Below, piece by piece: positions 8,904 through 17,084 of a DNA stretch of 64,000 nucleotides (the stretch's first letter is position 1; every line of letters begins with the position of its first letter). The position numbers were made by a program, and so were the translations under genes. This stretch comes from an uncultured Eisenbergiella sp. (GTDB lineage: Bacteria; Bacillota; Clostridia; Lachnospirales; Lachnospiraceae). Under the pieces are notes generated by a model that had not been told where the DNA came from, made no database searches, and saw only the letters and a program-made list of their open reading frames with translations. The stretch is from NCBI GenBank assembly GCA_910585455.1, contig CAJUEL010000001.1:166246-230245 (forward strand), in the 5' to 3' direction.

Positions 8904-9773
8904 TTAAAGGCCGTTTGCCACTTCCACCAGATATTTGCCGTAATTGGTCTTCATCAGCGGCTCCGCCAGCTTAAGAAGCTGCTCCCTGTCGATAAAGCCC
9001 CTGCGGAACGCGATTTCCTCGATGCAGGAAATATACATCCCCTGCCGCTTCTGCACCGCCGCCACGAAGTCCGCCGCATCCAGCAGCGCATCGTGGTTGC
9101 CCGTATCCAGCCAGGCAAAGCCTCTTCCCAGCGTTTCCACCATCAGCGTTCCCCGTCTTAAATATTCATTATTGATGGAGGTGATTTCAATCTCTCCCCG
9201 GGCCGAGGGCTTGACATTTTTGGCAATTTCCACCACATCGTTGTCATAAAAATACAGTCCGGGCACCGCATAATTGCTCTTTGGATGCGCCGGCTTTTCC
9301 TCAATGGAAAGCGCTTTGCCGTTTTCATCGAACTCCACCACGCCGTATTCTCTTGGATCCCGCACGAAATAGCCGAAGATCGTCGCGCCCTTCTCCCGCA
9401 TCGCCGCCTGCCGCAGCACTCTGGAAAAGCTCTGCCCATAGAAAATATTGTCCCCCAAAACCAGCGCCACGCTGTCCGTTCCGATGAAATGCTCACCGAT
9501 CAAAAACGCGTCCGCCAGCCCCCTGGGATACTCCTGCACCGCATAGGACATGGACAGCCCCAGCTGCTCCCCGTCGCCGAACAGGTCCTCAAAGACCGGC
9601 AGATCCCGGGGCGTGGAAATGATCAGGATTTCCCGGATGCCCGCCAGCATCAGCGTGGAAAGAGGGTAATAAATCATCGGTTTATCGTACACCGGCATGA
9701 TCTGCTTGGAAATCGCCTTGGTCAGAGGATAGAGGCGGGTTCCGGAGCCGCCTGCCAGAATGATTCCTTTCAT
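8904..9773 (-). CDS. rfbA: Glucose-1-phosphate thymidylyltransferase
   Basis: This 289-residue protein has the RmlA length and signatures: the N-terminal nucleotide loop ILAGGSGTRLYPLT at residues 5-18, KQIMPVYDKPMIYYPL near 23-38, LVLGDNIFYG near 105-114, and IEEKPAHPKSNYAVPGLYF. It makes dTDP-glucose from glucose-1-phosphate and dTTP, the first step of dTDP-rhamnose synthesis. The ATG at 9773 follows GGAGATTTC. It is 41 nt downstream of rfbB and in the same direction, so the two are surely co-transcribed. The family is allosterically inhibited by the final dTDP-sugar; that is known of the family and not read here. Confidence 0.97.
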   Translation of the reverse strand: MKGIILAGGSGTRLYPLTKAISKQIMPVYDKPMIYYPLSTLMLAGIREILIISTPRDLPVFEDLFGDGEQLGLSMSYAVQEYPRGLADAFLIGEHFIGTDSVALVLGDNIFYGQSFSRVLRQAAMREKGATIFGYFVRDPREYGVVEFDENGKALSIEEKPAHPKSNYAVPGLYFYDNDVVEIAKNVKPSARGEIEITSINNEYLRRGTLMVETLGRGFAWLDTGNHDALLDAADFVAAVQKRQGMYISCIEEIAFRRGFIDREQLLKLAEPLMKTNYGKYLVEVANGL

Positions 9774-9814
9774 AATGAAATCTCCTTTGGGTCTATAATA
9801 TCCGGGCCTGCCCG

Positions 9815-10894
9815 TCAGATTTTGTACATCTCGCTGTAATACTTCTGGTAATCACCGCTGGTCACATTCTTCATCCAGTCCTCGTGCTCAAAATACCAGG
9901 CGATGGTCTTTTTAATCCCTTCTTTGAACATGGTCTCCGGATACCAGCCGATCTCCGCCTTGATCTTGTCCGGCGCAATCGCGTACCTTCTGTCGTGCCC
10001 TTTCCGGTCTTCCACATAAGTGATCAGATCCTCGCTCACCAGCGCCTTTCGCGGATCATCTGCGGGAAGCATTTCCTGCAGCGTCTCTATGATGATTTTG
10101 ATGATCTCAATATTCTGCTTTTCGTTATGCCCGCCTACATTGTAGGTCTCAAACAGCCTGCCCTGCTCCTGCACCATGTCGATCGCCTTCGCGTGATCCT
10201 CCACATACAGCCAGTCCCGCACGTTTTTGCCGTCGCCGTATACCGGCAGCTTCTTGCCCTGCAGCGCGTTGTTGATGATCAGGGGAATCAGCTTTTCCGG
10301 GAACTGGTAGGGCCCGTAATTGTTGGAGCAGTTGGTAATATTTGCCGGGAAATGGTAGGTGTCCATATAGGACTTCACCAGCATGTCCGCTCCTGCCTTA
10401 CTGGCAGAATATGGGCTGTGAGGCGCATAGGGCGTGGTCTCATAAAAATATCCGCCGTCCTCTTCCAGAGAACCGTACACCTCGTCCGTGGAAACGTGCA
10501 GGAACCTTTTGCCCGGCAGATAGGTGCCGTCAGGCTGCTCCCATGCCTTTTTGGCACAGTTTAACATCACCGCCGTGCCCAGCACGTTGGTCTGCACAAA
10601 CACCTCCGGATAGACGATGCTCCTGTCCACATGAGACTCCGCCGCAAAATGTACCACCCTGTCAATATCGTTTTCCGCAAAAATCTTTTCAATCGCTTCC
10701 CTATCGCAGATATCAGCCTTCACAAACGTATAATTGGGACGCTTTTCCACCTCCCGCAGATTCTCCGGATTGCCCGCATAGGTCAGCGCATCCACATTGA
10801 TGATGCGGATTTCATCCCCGTATTTTTTGAACATATAATGAATATAATTGGAGCCTATAAAGCCGGCGCCTCCTGTCACAAGGTAAGTCCTCAT
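9815..10894 (-). CDS. rfbB: dTDP-glucose 4,6-dehydratase
   Basis: The 359-residue short-chain dehydrogenase/reductase has the NAD-binding motif TGGAGFIGSNY near residues 7-17, the catalytic HVSTDEVYG, and YSASKAGAD (Tyr/Lys pair). It removes water from dTDP-glucose to form the 4-keto-6-deoxy sugar. The frame is open to 10999, but I chose the ATG at 10894. AGGAGG lies 9 nt upstream, the protein then starts MRTYLVTGG as in the family, and a strong promoter at 10952-10980 would lie inside the longer version. It is the first gene of the rfbB-rfbA-rfbC-permease-ATPase-methyltransferase-GT2-GT2 operon. Confidence 0.96.
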   Translation of the reverse strand: MRTYLVTGGAGFIGSNYIHYMFKKYGDEIRIINVDALTYAGNPENLREVEKRPNYTFVKADICDREAIEKIFAENDIDRVVHFAAESHVDRSIVYPEVFVQTNVLGTAVMLNCAKKAWEQPDGTYLPGKRFLHVSTDEVYGSLEEDGGYFYETTPYAPHSPYSASKAGADMLVKSYMDTYHFPANITNCSNNYGPYQFPEKLIPLIINNALQGKKLPVYGDGKNVRDWLYVEDHAKAIDMVQEQGRLFETYNVGGHNEKQNIEIIKIIIETLQEMLPADDPRKALVSEDLITYVEDRKGHDRRYAIAPDKIKAEIGWYPETMFKEGIKKTIAWYFEHEDWMKNVTSGDYQKYYSEMYKI

Positions 10895-10951
10895 TCTCTG
10901 CTTCCTCCTGTCAATCCTGCCCATTTTTGGCGCAGGAACCCAATTTTTATT

Positions 10952-10980
10952 AGTGTACCACACTTTGCACATTTTTCCAA
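10952..10980 (-). promoter_or_regulatory. Sigma-70-type promoter for the rfbB operon
   Basis: On the minus strand TTGGAA (10975-10980) and TACACT (10952-10957) are separated by 17 nt. The -10 is about 58 nt upstream of the rfbB ATG at 10894. No other gene lies between, so this is the likely start of the exporter operon. It also argues against the longer rfbB start at 10999. Confidence 0.7.
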
Positions 10981-11005
10981 CACAGAAATCGAAATGCACG
11001 TTTTT

Positions 11006-14000
11006 TTAATAGCTCATATAGCTGATGTTCAGATCCACATCCCCGGAAATGCCGGGGATTCTGCCTGTTTTGGAGTACTGCCACATTTCGTACCGGCCGC
11101 CGTAGGTGGGCGTTGCCGCATACTGCGCCAGCCAGATTTTGTAGCTGCCCAGCGCGCCCGCGCTCATTTTTTCACTCAGCCAGTTTTTGTTGGCGTAAAC
11201 GCCTGCCGTATAGCCGCTGGAGCGCACTGTCTCACAGAAGGTCCTGATCAGCTGCGTCCGCGCCGCGGCGCTGATTCCGTCGGCCCTGCCGCCTGCGGCT
11301 TCCACATCCATATAAACCGGATAGGTAATTTTGTACTTGCGGATCAGGTCGATGGTCAAAGATGCCTCCTCTATCGCTTCTCTGTCGTTTACCGCCTGGC
11401 TGAAAAAGTAAATCCCCACCTTCAGCCCTGCCGCCTGAGCGCCCTGAATATTTGACCTGAATTTCTGGTCCTCCACCAGCACGCCCGTCGCGGAGCCCCG
11501 GTAACCGCAGCGGATGATCACGTAATCCACGCCCGCATTTTTAACGGCATTCCAGTCAATATTCCCATTGTGCTTGGACACGTCAATTCCCATCGCGCCG
11601 GTCACCTTTAAGGAGCCGTCGCTGTTAAAGGAATACTGCATGCCCTGAATGATCTGATCGCCGGTCACCGGATTCCCGCTTTTATCAAAGTAGAAACGCT
11701 TTCCGTCAATGTTCTGCCAACCGGTATAGAAATACTGTGTCGTATCCTTTTTCCGGTAAAAAACATCATATTTGTAATAATCCGCCGCCGTCGCCTCTTT
11801 GTATTCCTCACCGGCTTTATAATAAAGCTGGTTTCCGTTTTTATCCTTCAAAAGCGCGGTGCCGTCCGCCAGGATCACGGTGACGGTACAGGTACCGGTT
11901 TTCTCCTTGTTTTCCTTGCCCGTGGCGGTGATCGTCACCTTTCCCTGCTTCAGGGCCTGGAAGGTGCACTGATCAGCCTTGCTTTCCACAATCTTCACGA
12001 TGGACTCATCGCTGCTCTTCCATTCCACCGCTTTTAATCCGGTATCCTTTAAGGTTGCCTTTACCGAACGCTTTTCGCCGGTGATCATGCTGATCGCAGA
12101 GGGCTCCATCTTAATTTCATTCCGCTTTAGCTCCGTTACCGTAAGCTCTCCTGTCGCTTCCGCCACATCGCCGCCTTTTCCGGTAACCGTCACCTTCACG
12201 GTCGCCTTTCCCAGCGCAACGCCCTTCACCTTACCCTCGTTTTCGTCGATGAGCGCGATCTTCGTGTCGGAAATGCTCCATTTCACCCCCGCCACATCGC
12301 CGGTTGTGGTGCATTTTAAAAATATCTTTTCTCCGATCCCGATGCTGCCCGGCGCTTCCAGCTTTACAGAAACCTTTTGGGCAGGCTTGTCCGTAAATTC
12401 AATTTCTATATTGGCCGTTTTGCTGCCTGCGGTAGCGCTGACAGTCACCTTTCCCGCTTTGGCCGCTGTCACAGTCGCTTTGGTCTTGTCCGCAGAAACA
12501 GTAGCGCCGTTGTTTACCGACCAGCTGACTGTTCCCGAAAAGCTGCTGCCGTCCGACATGCTCACAGCTGCGGCAACCTCAATCGGCTTTCCGACTTCCG
12601 CTTTTACAGGGTTGGCTGTCAGGGTCAGACCGCTCACCTCTGCGGGCGGCGCCGGTTTTTCTTTGACCTTCACGGTAGCTGTCGCCGATTTATCCTTTAC
12701 CTGCAGCCTGATTTCAAAGCTTCCCGCTTTATCCGTGGGAACCGTAATACTCCTCCCCGTCCCGCTCACATAGCCGGACCATTGGTAATCGCTGTCGGAA
12801 AGCGAGCCCTCCCCTTCCGTGGTTACGGATGCCTGTAAGGTCACAGAAGCGCCGGTTTCATACTCGCCGCCCCCCGAAACGCTGACCCCTGTCACCTTGA
12901 ATGCCGGTTTCTCCGGCTCTGTGGGTTTTTCCGGTTCGGTCGGTTTCGGCTCTGTGGTCTCAGGCTCCGTGGGCTTTTCCGGCTCTGTAGGCTTTTCCGG
13001 CTCCACAGGCTCGGTCTCCTTCGGTTCACTTTCGGTCGGATTTGTCCCGCCTTCATCCCCCTCGCCGGCTCCTTCGCCACCGGGCTCTGAAAGCGATACG
13101 ATTCCATTTTCTCTCTGGTTCTCCGCCGCAAACCAGCTTTCCTTTTCCAGAAGCTTCACCGCCCCCTGTCCGGATAACGCAGCATTTTGGGAAAGCTTTA
13201 TCGTATCCTGCATCAGATAAGCGCCGCTGTCCGGATCCGCCGCCCAGATCATATCCAGCATCGCCTTTGCAGAGGGCTCAGGCACATCCGCCTTATTCAC
13301 CTGCTCATAATTGATGCTGCCGCTGCCATTGCCAACCGGCGTTTTCGTGGATTCCACCCATTCCACCGTGTCCTTTGCCACGGATTCCACCGGCGGGGCG
13401 ATCGCCGTATCTTCTTTCGCCGCATTGATTTCCGACTCTTTTTTCACCTCGTCGGTCACATCAATTTTTTTATACTCAATTGTGTCCTTTACCGTGATCA
13501 GCGCCTTTGTCCCGGCTGCCTTTACGCCGTCGATTTCCTCCGGCGCGGTGATTGTCACCGTGTATTCTCCCGCCTTGATCGCGCTTATGTAAATGATGCC
13601 GTCCCGGTCATCATCGGTCTTCGTCATCGGCTCCGGTCCGTCGATTTTTACCGTAAAGGCCTGATTGCCGATGAGCTTGCCGGACTCCTTGTTGGTAAAT
13701 TTAATCTTTAAATCCTTCTGCACGGAGGAAAGCTTCATCGCCACATTGACTTTGGAAACCAGCTCCTTTTCCTCGTAGCCACTCTCTTCATTGCCAACTG
13801 TCTCCGGCTGCCCTTCCTCCTCCAAAAGCTCCTGGGCCGCCACTCTCGCGTCCGCCACCGCAACAAGGATTCCCTCACCCGCATAGCCGATGCTTTCCAG
13901 CTTCTCCCCCACTTCCGCCATGGCTGCAACCTGCTGCTCCACATCAGAAGCATTATGATATATGGTAAAAGCCATCACTGCCACGACAATCACAATCACG

Positions 14001-14641
14001 CCGGTCAGCGCAACCAGCGCATCCATCACGCCAAATTCGAAGCCGCCGCGCTTTTTCCCTCCGGGATTTCTTCTTTCCGGCGCTTTTTTTGCAGATGCGG
14101 CATGCTTTTTCGGGCGCGCCTCTGCTTCCGCCTCATGCCTGTGGGCAGCGGTCTTTTCCCGTCTGCCGCTATTGGAAGGCATTTCCTCTTCGACATACCG
14201 CTCTCTTTCTTTATCAGCATGCCGGGCGCTTTCCTCTACGCCATGCCCACACTTCTCCGCCCGGCGTTTCTTTTCAGCTTCCGGACGGCGCTGCTTTTCC
14301 TCAGCCGCCAGGATTTCATCCAGCTCCAAAAGCTCTATCGTCTCATCGCTTAAGGAAACCGGTTTTTTCGGCATCTTTTCCCCGTACTCTTTCGCCGCAG
14401 CTTTCGACTCCTTTCGCCTGCTTTGGGACGCCTTTTCCGCTTTGGGAACAGTTCTTCTTTCAGCAGAAGTATCAGCCTTTTTTCTGACAGACTTCTCTTC
14501 CTCCTCCTGCAAAAGGTTCAGATCCAATATCTCTGTATTGCCCGTAATCTGCAGTTTTGTGCGCTTTTTTGCGGTTTTGCCCTTTTCGGGAGACATCTTC
14601 TCCCTTTTTTTGCTTCGCCTGTTTTCCAGTTCCCTTTTCAA
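11006..14641 (-). CDS. Membrane-anchored GH25 muramidase with Big-like domains
   Basis: This 1211-residue protein has a highly charged ~200-residue cytoplasmic tail, one helix at about 206-228, and an extracellular part. The outer part holds a region of beta domains, a Pro/Thr/Glu linker of repeated PTEPEK units near 560-600, several Ig-like (Big-type) domains, and a stretch like choline/cell-wall-binding repeats (GWQNIDGKRFYFDKSGNP) just before the catalytic domain. Residues 1017-1211 form a GH25 domain with GIDVSKHNG and the acidic pair in YPVYMDVEA; GH25 enzymes cut the MurNAc-GlcNAc bond. The start is probably TTG at 14641, since AAGGAGG lies 6 nt upstream; the ATG at 14596 is an alternative. 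It likely acts at the wall during growth or division. Confidence 0.9.
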   Translation of the reverse strand: MKRELENRRSKKREKMSPEKGKTAKKRTKLQITGNTEILDLNLLQEEEEKSVRKKADTSAERRTVPKAEKASQSRRKESKAAAKEYGEKMPKKPVSLSDETIELLELDEILAAEEKQRRPEAEKKRRAEKCGHGVEESARHADKERERYVEEEMPSNSGRREKTAAHRHEAEAEARPKKHAASAKKAPERRNPGGKKRGGFEFGVMDALVALTGVIVIVVAVMAFTIYHNASDVEQQVAAMAEVGEKLESIGYAGEGILVAVADARVAAQELLEEEGQPETVGNEESGYEEKELVSKVNVAMKLSSVQKDLKIKFTNKESGKLIGNQAFTVKIDGPEPMTKTDDDRDGIIYISAIKAGEYTVTITAPEEIDGVKAAGTKALITVKDTIEYKKIDVTDEVKKESEINAAKEDTAIAPPVESVAKDTVEWVESTKTPVGNGSGSINYEQVNKADVPEPSAKAMLDMIWAADPDSGAYLMQDTIKLSQNAALSGQGAVKLLEKESWFAAENQRENGIVSLSEPGGEGAGEGDEGGTNPTESEPKETEPVEPEKPTEPEKPTEPETTEPKPTEPEKPTEPEKPAFKVTGVSVSGGGEYETGASVTLQASVTTEGEGSLSDSDYQWSGYVSGTGRSITVPTDKAGSFEIRLQVKDKSATATVKVKEKPAPPAEVSGLTLTANPVKAEVGKPIEVAAAVSMSDGSSFSGTVSWSVNNGATVSADKTKATVTAAKAGKVTVSATAGSKTANIEIEFTDKPAQKVSVKLEAPGSIGIGEKIFLKCTTTGDVAGVKWSISDTKIALIDENEGKVKGVALGKATVKVTVTGKGGDVAEATGELTVTELKRNEIKMEPSAISMITGEKRSVKATLKDTGLKAVEWKSSDESIVKIVESKADQCTFQALKQGKVTITATGKENKEKTGTCTVTVILADGTALLKDKNGNQLYYKAGEEYKEATAADYYKYDVFYRKKDTTQYFYTGWQNIDGKRFYFDKSGNPVTGDQIIQGMQYSFNSDGSLKVTGAMGIDVSKHNGNIDWNAVKNAGVDYVIIRCGYRGSATGVLVEDQKFRSNIQGAQAAGLKVGIYFFSQAVNDREAIEEASLTIDLIRKYKITYPVYMDVEAAGGRADGISAAARTQLIRTFCETVRSSGYTAGVYANKNWLSEKMSAGALGSYKIWLAQYAATPTYGGRYEMWQYSKTGRIPGISGDVDLNISYMSY

Positions 14642-14745
14642 AGCCTTCCTCCTTCATCATAGAACCGTTATCGTCTCTGAAAACCCGTTTTTTGTCGAAC
14701 GCTTTTTCTTGCACGTTTTCCCGTTTCATGACACAATAATCTCAC

Positions 14746-14774
14746 AAAATACACGGGACGGCACGACCTTTCAA
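14746..14774 (-). promoter_or_regulatory. Candidate promoter for the GH25 gene
   Basis: On the minus strand TTGAAA (14769-14774) and TATTTT (14746-14751) are 17 nt apart, about 105 nt upstream of the GH25 start. The leader would contain another open ATG frame at 14729 that overlaps the GH25 start out of frame. I do not call that a gene. Confidence 0.4.
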
Positions 14775-14816
14775 AAAAATAAGTCAAAGCCTGCCGCAAA
14801 AAAGGAGATGCATGCC

Positions 14817-15113
14817 ATGATGTACATACACTATTGCAGACATTGTCAACGCATTCATATTTTAAACGGACATAAAAATTATTGTCCCCGCTGCTGCGGT
14901 CATCTTACCGAGCTGAAAATTTCCTATCTGAAATATGTCAACTTAAGCAAGGAGGACCGGCATCAGCTGTACAGGCGTCTTGGCGACCCGAAAGAGCTTG
15001 CCGCCCTGACCGCCTCCCCTTATAAGACGTGTTCGTACGCCAAATGGTTGCAGCCTGCCGGATCAAATGTAGAAAATTATCATACCGGCAATTATGCAGC
15101 CTATTCCCACTGA
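14817..15113 (+). CDS. Small zinc-ribbon protein of unknown function
   Basis: This plus-strand gene of 98 residues opens MMYIHYC and has two cysteine pairs, CRHC at 7-10 and CPRC at 23-26, followed by a basic helical segment. That arrangement suggests a zinc ribbon. No signal peptide or membrane helix is visible. The ATG at 14817 is preferred because AAAGGAG lies 9 nt upstream; an ATG at 14808 directly abuts that site. The last 51 nt overlap the end of the convergent transporter gene. Its function is not recognised. It could bind nucleic acid or be a small metal-binding protein; nothing nearby decides this. Confidence 0.7.
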   Translation: MMYIHYCRHCQRIHILNGHKNYCPRCCGHLTELKISYLKYVNLSKEDRHQLYRRLGDPKELAALTASPYKTCSYAKWLQPAGSNVENYHTGNYAAYSH

Positions 15114-15404
15114 CCGGCGCAGTGTAATTTTCTCCTTAAAAAACAAAATGCTCAAAAGCGGGACAAGCACATACCCCAGCGATTCCGCCATCGGCGCGGT
15201 AAAATAATCCAGCGTCCGCAATGCGCAGTTGGCTAAAAAAACGGAGAAAAACATCAGCCCGTATCCGCCGATCACCCATGGATTTACGTACTGGCGCACA
15301 AAGGAAGGATATTCCTTCATCGCCCCTTTTTTTAACAAAATCTGGGAAAAGGAAGCGATCGTCACCGATGCGAGGAGAAAAAAGTAATGATAGTCAATCC
15401 GCAT
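15063..15404 (-). CDS. EamA/SMR-type four-helix transporter, subunit B
   Basis: The 113-residue protein has four predicted helices and reads as a half-size drug/metabolite transporter (EamA or small multidrug resistance type), with QILLKKGA after helix 1 and SILFFKEKITLRR near the end, a typical loop of this superfamily. The ATG at 15404 has GGAG 7 nt upstream and overlaps the preceding partner gene by 11 nt. Paired half-transporters of this size include ArnE/ArnF, which flip undecaprenyl-phosphate-sugars. In this region a lipid-linked sugar flippase role is reasonable but inferred. The C-terminal codons overlap the opposite-strand zinc-ribbon gene. Confidence 0.82.
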   Translation of the reverse strand: MRIDYHYFFLLASVTIASFSQILLKKGAMKEYPSFVRQYVNPWVIGGYGLMFFSVFLANCALRTLDYFTAPMAESLGYVLVPLLSILFFKEKITLRRSVGIGCIIAGMIIFYI

Positions 15405-15753
15405 GCTTTTTCTCCTCCCCTCCGTTAATAATGACTGTTCCCAGGATGACGAGCAATACCCCCGCCAGCTTCTGTACCGTCAGCTTTTCCTGAAAAATCA
15501 GCACCGCCCACAAAAGCGACCAGCCCAGCGCAACGCTGCGGTTCGCGTAGGCGACGGACAGCTCGAAGCGGCGGATCAGCTGCTGCCACAAAATGGCATA
15601 TACGCCAAGAACAGCAATCTCTGCCGCATACAGCAGCATAAACTTCACCGGCGTTTGCCCGGCGGCAAATTTGCCGATGATGGCGGCGAAGGTGTATAGA
15701 ACCACTATCGCCTGCAGGGCAACAAATTCCCGTAATGTTGGTTTTGCTTTCAT
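15394..15753 (-). CDS. EamA/SMR-type four-helix transporter, subunit A
   Basis: The 119-residue four-helix membrane protein carries LIFQEKLTVQKLAG near the C-terminus, the same loop seen in its downstream partner, and AYANRSVALGW in the third helix. The ATG at 15753 has GGGAAG upstream; an upstream extension to 15786 reads into repeat DNA and is unlikely to be used. The 11-nt overlap with the partner argues for a two-gene operon making a heterodimer. Candidate substrates are undecaprenyl-phosphate-linked sugars made by the GT2 enzymes at 26400 and 29698, or a small toxic compound. The second option cannot be excluded. Confidence 0.8.
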   Translation of the reverse strand: MKAKPTLREFVALQAIVVLYTFAAIIGKFAAGQTPVKFMLLYAAEIAVLGVYAILWQQLIRRFELSVAYANRSVALGWSLLWAVLIFQEKLTVQKLAGVLLVILGTVIINGGEEKKHAD

Positions 15754-15780
15754 ATCGTTCTTCCCATCTAATGTCGAAAT

Positions 15781-15923
15781 GCACACTCGCTTCGCCCGGC
15801 GCCGGTAAAATATCTATATGATAGATATTTTACCATGTCTGTGTACAGACATGGTGCGCTCCGCGATGCACACTCGCTTCGCTCGGTGCCGGTAAAATAT
15901 CTATATGATAGATATTTTACCAT
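15781..15923. repeat. Tandem 56-bp repeat, each unit ending in a palindrome
   Basis: Two 56-bp units (15781-15836 and 15868-15923) differ at only a few positions. Each begins GCACACTCGCTTCGC and ends with a palindrome whose arms include GGTAAAATATCTAT and ATAGATATTTTACC. The 31-bp gap between them completes another palindrome, ACCATGTCTG...CAGACATGGT (15832-15855). There are only two units and the spacer is itself palindromic, so this is not a CRISPR array. Confidence 0.85.
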
Positions 15924-15981
15924 CTTTTTCCCCACATAGAAACCGGAAATTTCTGTAGATTTTCTTAAATTTGCGTTTCCT

Positions 15982-16012
15982 GTAACAGTTCAAACAGGTC
16001 TAAGCTGTTAAC
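15982..16012. repeat. Decayed short member of the GTAACAGTT palindrome family
   Basis: It starts GTAACAGTTCAAAC and ends AGCTGTTAAC. The outer 8-9 nt still pair, while the centre has diverged. The sequence matches the ends of the long repeats at 24671, 26173 and 35530. Confidence 0.5.
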
Positions 16013-16412
16013 GTTTCCCGTCATATCATTTCATATCGGGTAGACAGGATGCAAAGAGGAGTGACAGCCAAACAGCGGACAGGCAAATGACAGTGTAAAG
16101 AATGGAGCCGAAAGAGACAGTGGAAACAGAAGAAAGAAGAAGTAAAACAGGCAGAAAAAGGCAAAAAAGCAACAGGGCAACAGGCAGTCTGTGTCCCACT
16201 GTCTGTATCCCACCGCTTTCCTGCCTTATTCTACCCACTTTTCCACACCTGCGTCTGTCATGAGTGTCCCGCACCCAATCCCCGTCGCTAAACTATGGAA
16301 AACGACAGAGAGATTGCCGTTTACTATAGCCTGATGCATACTGCTGTCACAGCGTGCGGACGATGCAAAATAAATGACACTGGCTTATACATGTAACATA
16401 ATAGTTATTACA

Positions 16413-16592
16413 TTAATGACCGCTATCTTTCTGAAGCAATTTTATTACTCTTTCGGCCCCTTTTTTTGTATCCTCAACAATCTCCTCTGATGTCATCTTG
16501 ATATGCCGCTGAGAATTGTACTCCCGGATTTTTCGGATATCCTCTACATCAAATCTTTTACTTATAACCGGTTCATTCAGCATCATCTTCAT
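16413..16592 (-). CDS. Small antitoxin-like protein paired with the PIN toxin
   Basis: This 59-residue gene begins MKMMLNEPVISKRF at the ATG at 16592, with GGAAGGAG just upstream, and ends at the TAA at 16413-16415. The product is charged and largely helical (FDVEDIRKIREYNSQ, then an acidic and a basic stretch), as expected for a short antitoxin that wraps a toxin, but I do not recognise a named family. It overlaps the 3' end of the PIN gene by 20 nt, which implies co-translation. Toxin-first order is less common than antitoxin-first. Its role as antitoxin is inferred from size and linkage. Confidence 0.65.
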   Translation of the reverse strand: MKMMLNEPVISKRFDVEDIRKIREYNSQRHIKMTSEEIVEDTKKGAERVIKLLQKDSGH

Positions 16593-17061
16593 CTCCTTCC
16601 AATAAAGCTGACGGCGGATATATCAGCAAATCTTTATACCCCTCCATTGTTGTGATTATTTTTACGCCTTTCACTGTTTTCACATTAACAATATGCTTAA
16701 AATTCCAGGATATAATGACATCACACCCCGCAAGGATTGCGGCCGCAATATGCTGGCAGTCATCAAAACTTTTTTCACGTAGAATACCAAAATCTATGAA
16801 TTTTTCCGCCAGCTCAATAATATCATTATTTGTTTCTATTGTATGATACTCTATCTGTTTTAAATATTTCAAAAGAATATCCAGCTTTTCTTCATCGCAT
16901 TTATCAATTTCCCGAAATACAATATCCGATACATAAACTTCAAATGTGCCACTTTTAAACAACTCCCAAAGAGCCAATGTATCCTGCATTTTTTCAGGAG
17001 TATCCAGCTGATACAGATAACTGACCACCGAAGTGTCCAAATATACTTTCATCTTTTTCAT
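16573..17061 (-). CDS. PIN-domain protein (VapC-like toxin)
   Basis: This 162-residue single-domain PIN protein has an N-terminal YLDTSVVSYL with the first catalytic Asp at about residue 9, an acidic VSDIVFREID near 51, and FDDCQHIAAA followed by CDVIISWNFKHI. These match the second half of the family, including the conserved Asp pair and the SWNF/H motif. VapC toxins are RNases that cut tRNA or rRNA. The ATG at 17061 has AGGAGG 10 nt upstream. A consensus promoter lies just upstream, and the small overlapping gene downstream is the likely antitoxin. A non-toxin PIN nuclease is possible. Confidence 0.85.
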   Translation of the reverse strand: MKKMKVYLDTSVVSYLYQLDTPEKMQDTLALWELFKSGTFEVYVSDIVFREIDKCDEEKLDILLKYLKQIEYHTIETNNDIIELAEKFIDFGILREKSFDDCQHIAAAILAGCDVIISWNFKHIVNVKTVKGVKIITTMEGYKDLLIYPPSALLEGDEDDAE

Positions 17062-17084
17062 CAAAACACCACCTCCTGCCAACC

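Larger units (their letters stand above)
15754..16412. other. Gene-poor gap between the transporter pair and the TA pair
   Basis: This 659-bp stretch contains the tandem palindromic repeat at its left end and a decayed GTAACAGTT-type palindrome at 15982-16012. An open minus-strand frame at 16026-16274 reads as one or two hydrophobic segments but starts with GTG and has no ribosome binding site. I see no convincing gene. The stretch may be a graveyard for small mobile repeats. Confidence 0.6.

Noticed and set aside
10895..10999. N-terminal extension of rfbB
   Set aside because: The extra 35 codons contain the promoter and no conserved residues; AGGAGG precedes the ATG at 10894.
14472..14729. 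Minus-strand frame upstream of the GH25 gene
   Set aside because: It overlaps the GH25 start in another frame and translates the same Lys-rich codons shifted by one; no binding site of its own.
15781..15923. Possible CRISPR array
   Set aside because: Only two units of 56 bp, a palindromic spacer, and no cas genes anywhere in the window.
16026..16274. Small hydrophobic minus-strand frame
   Set aside because: GTG start without a binding site, low-complexity composition, no family seen; kept only as a note in the gap description.
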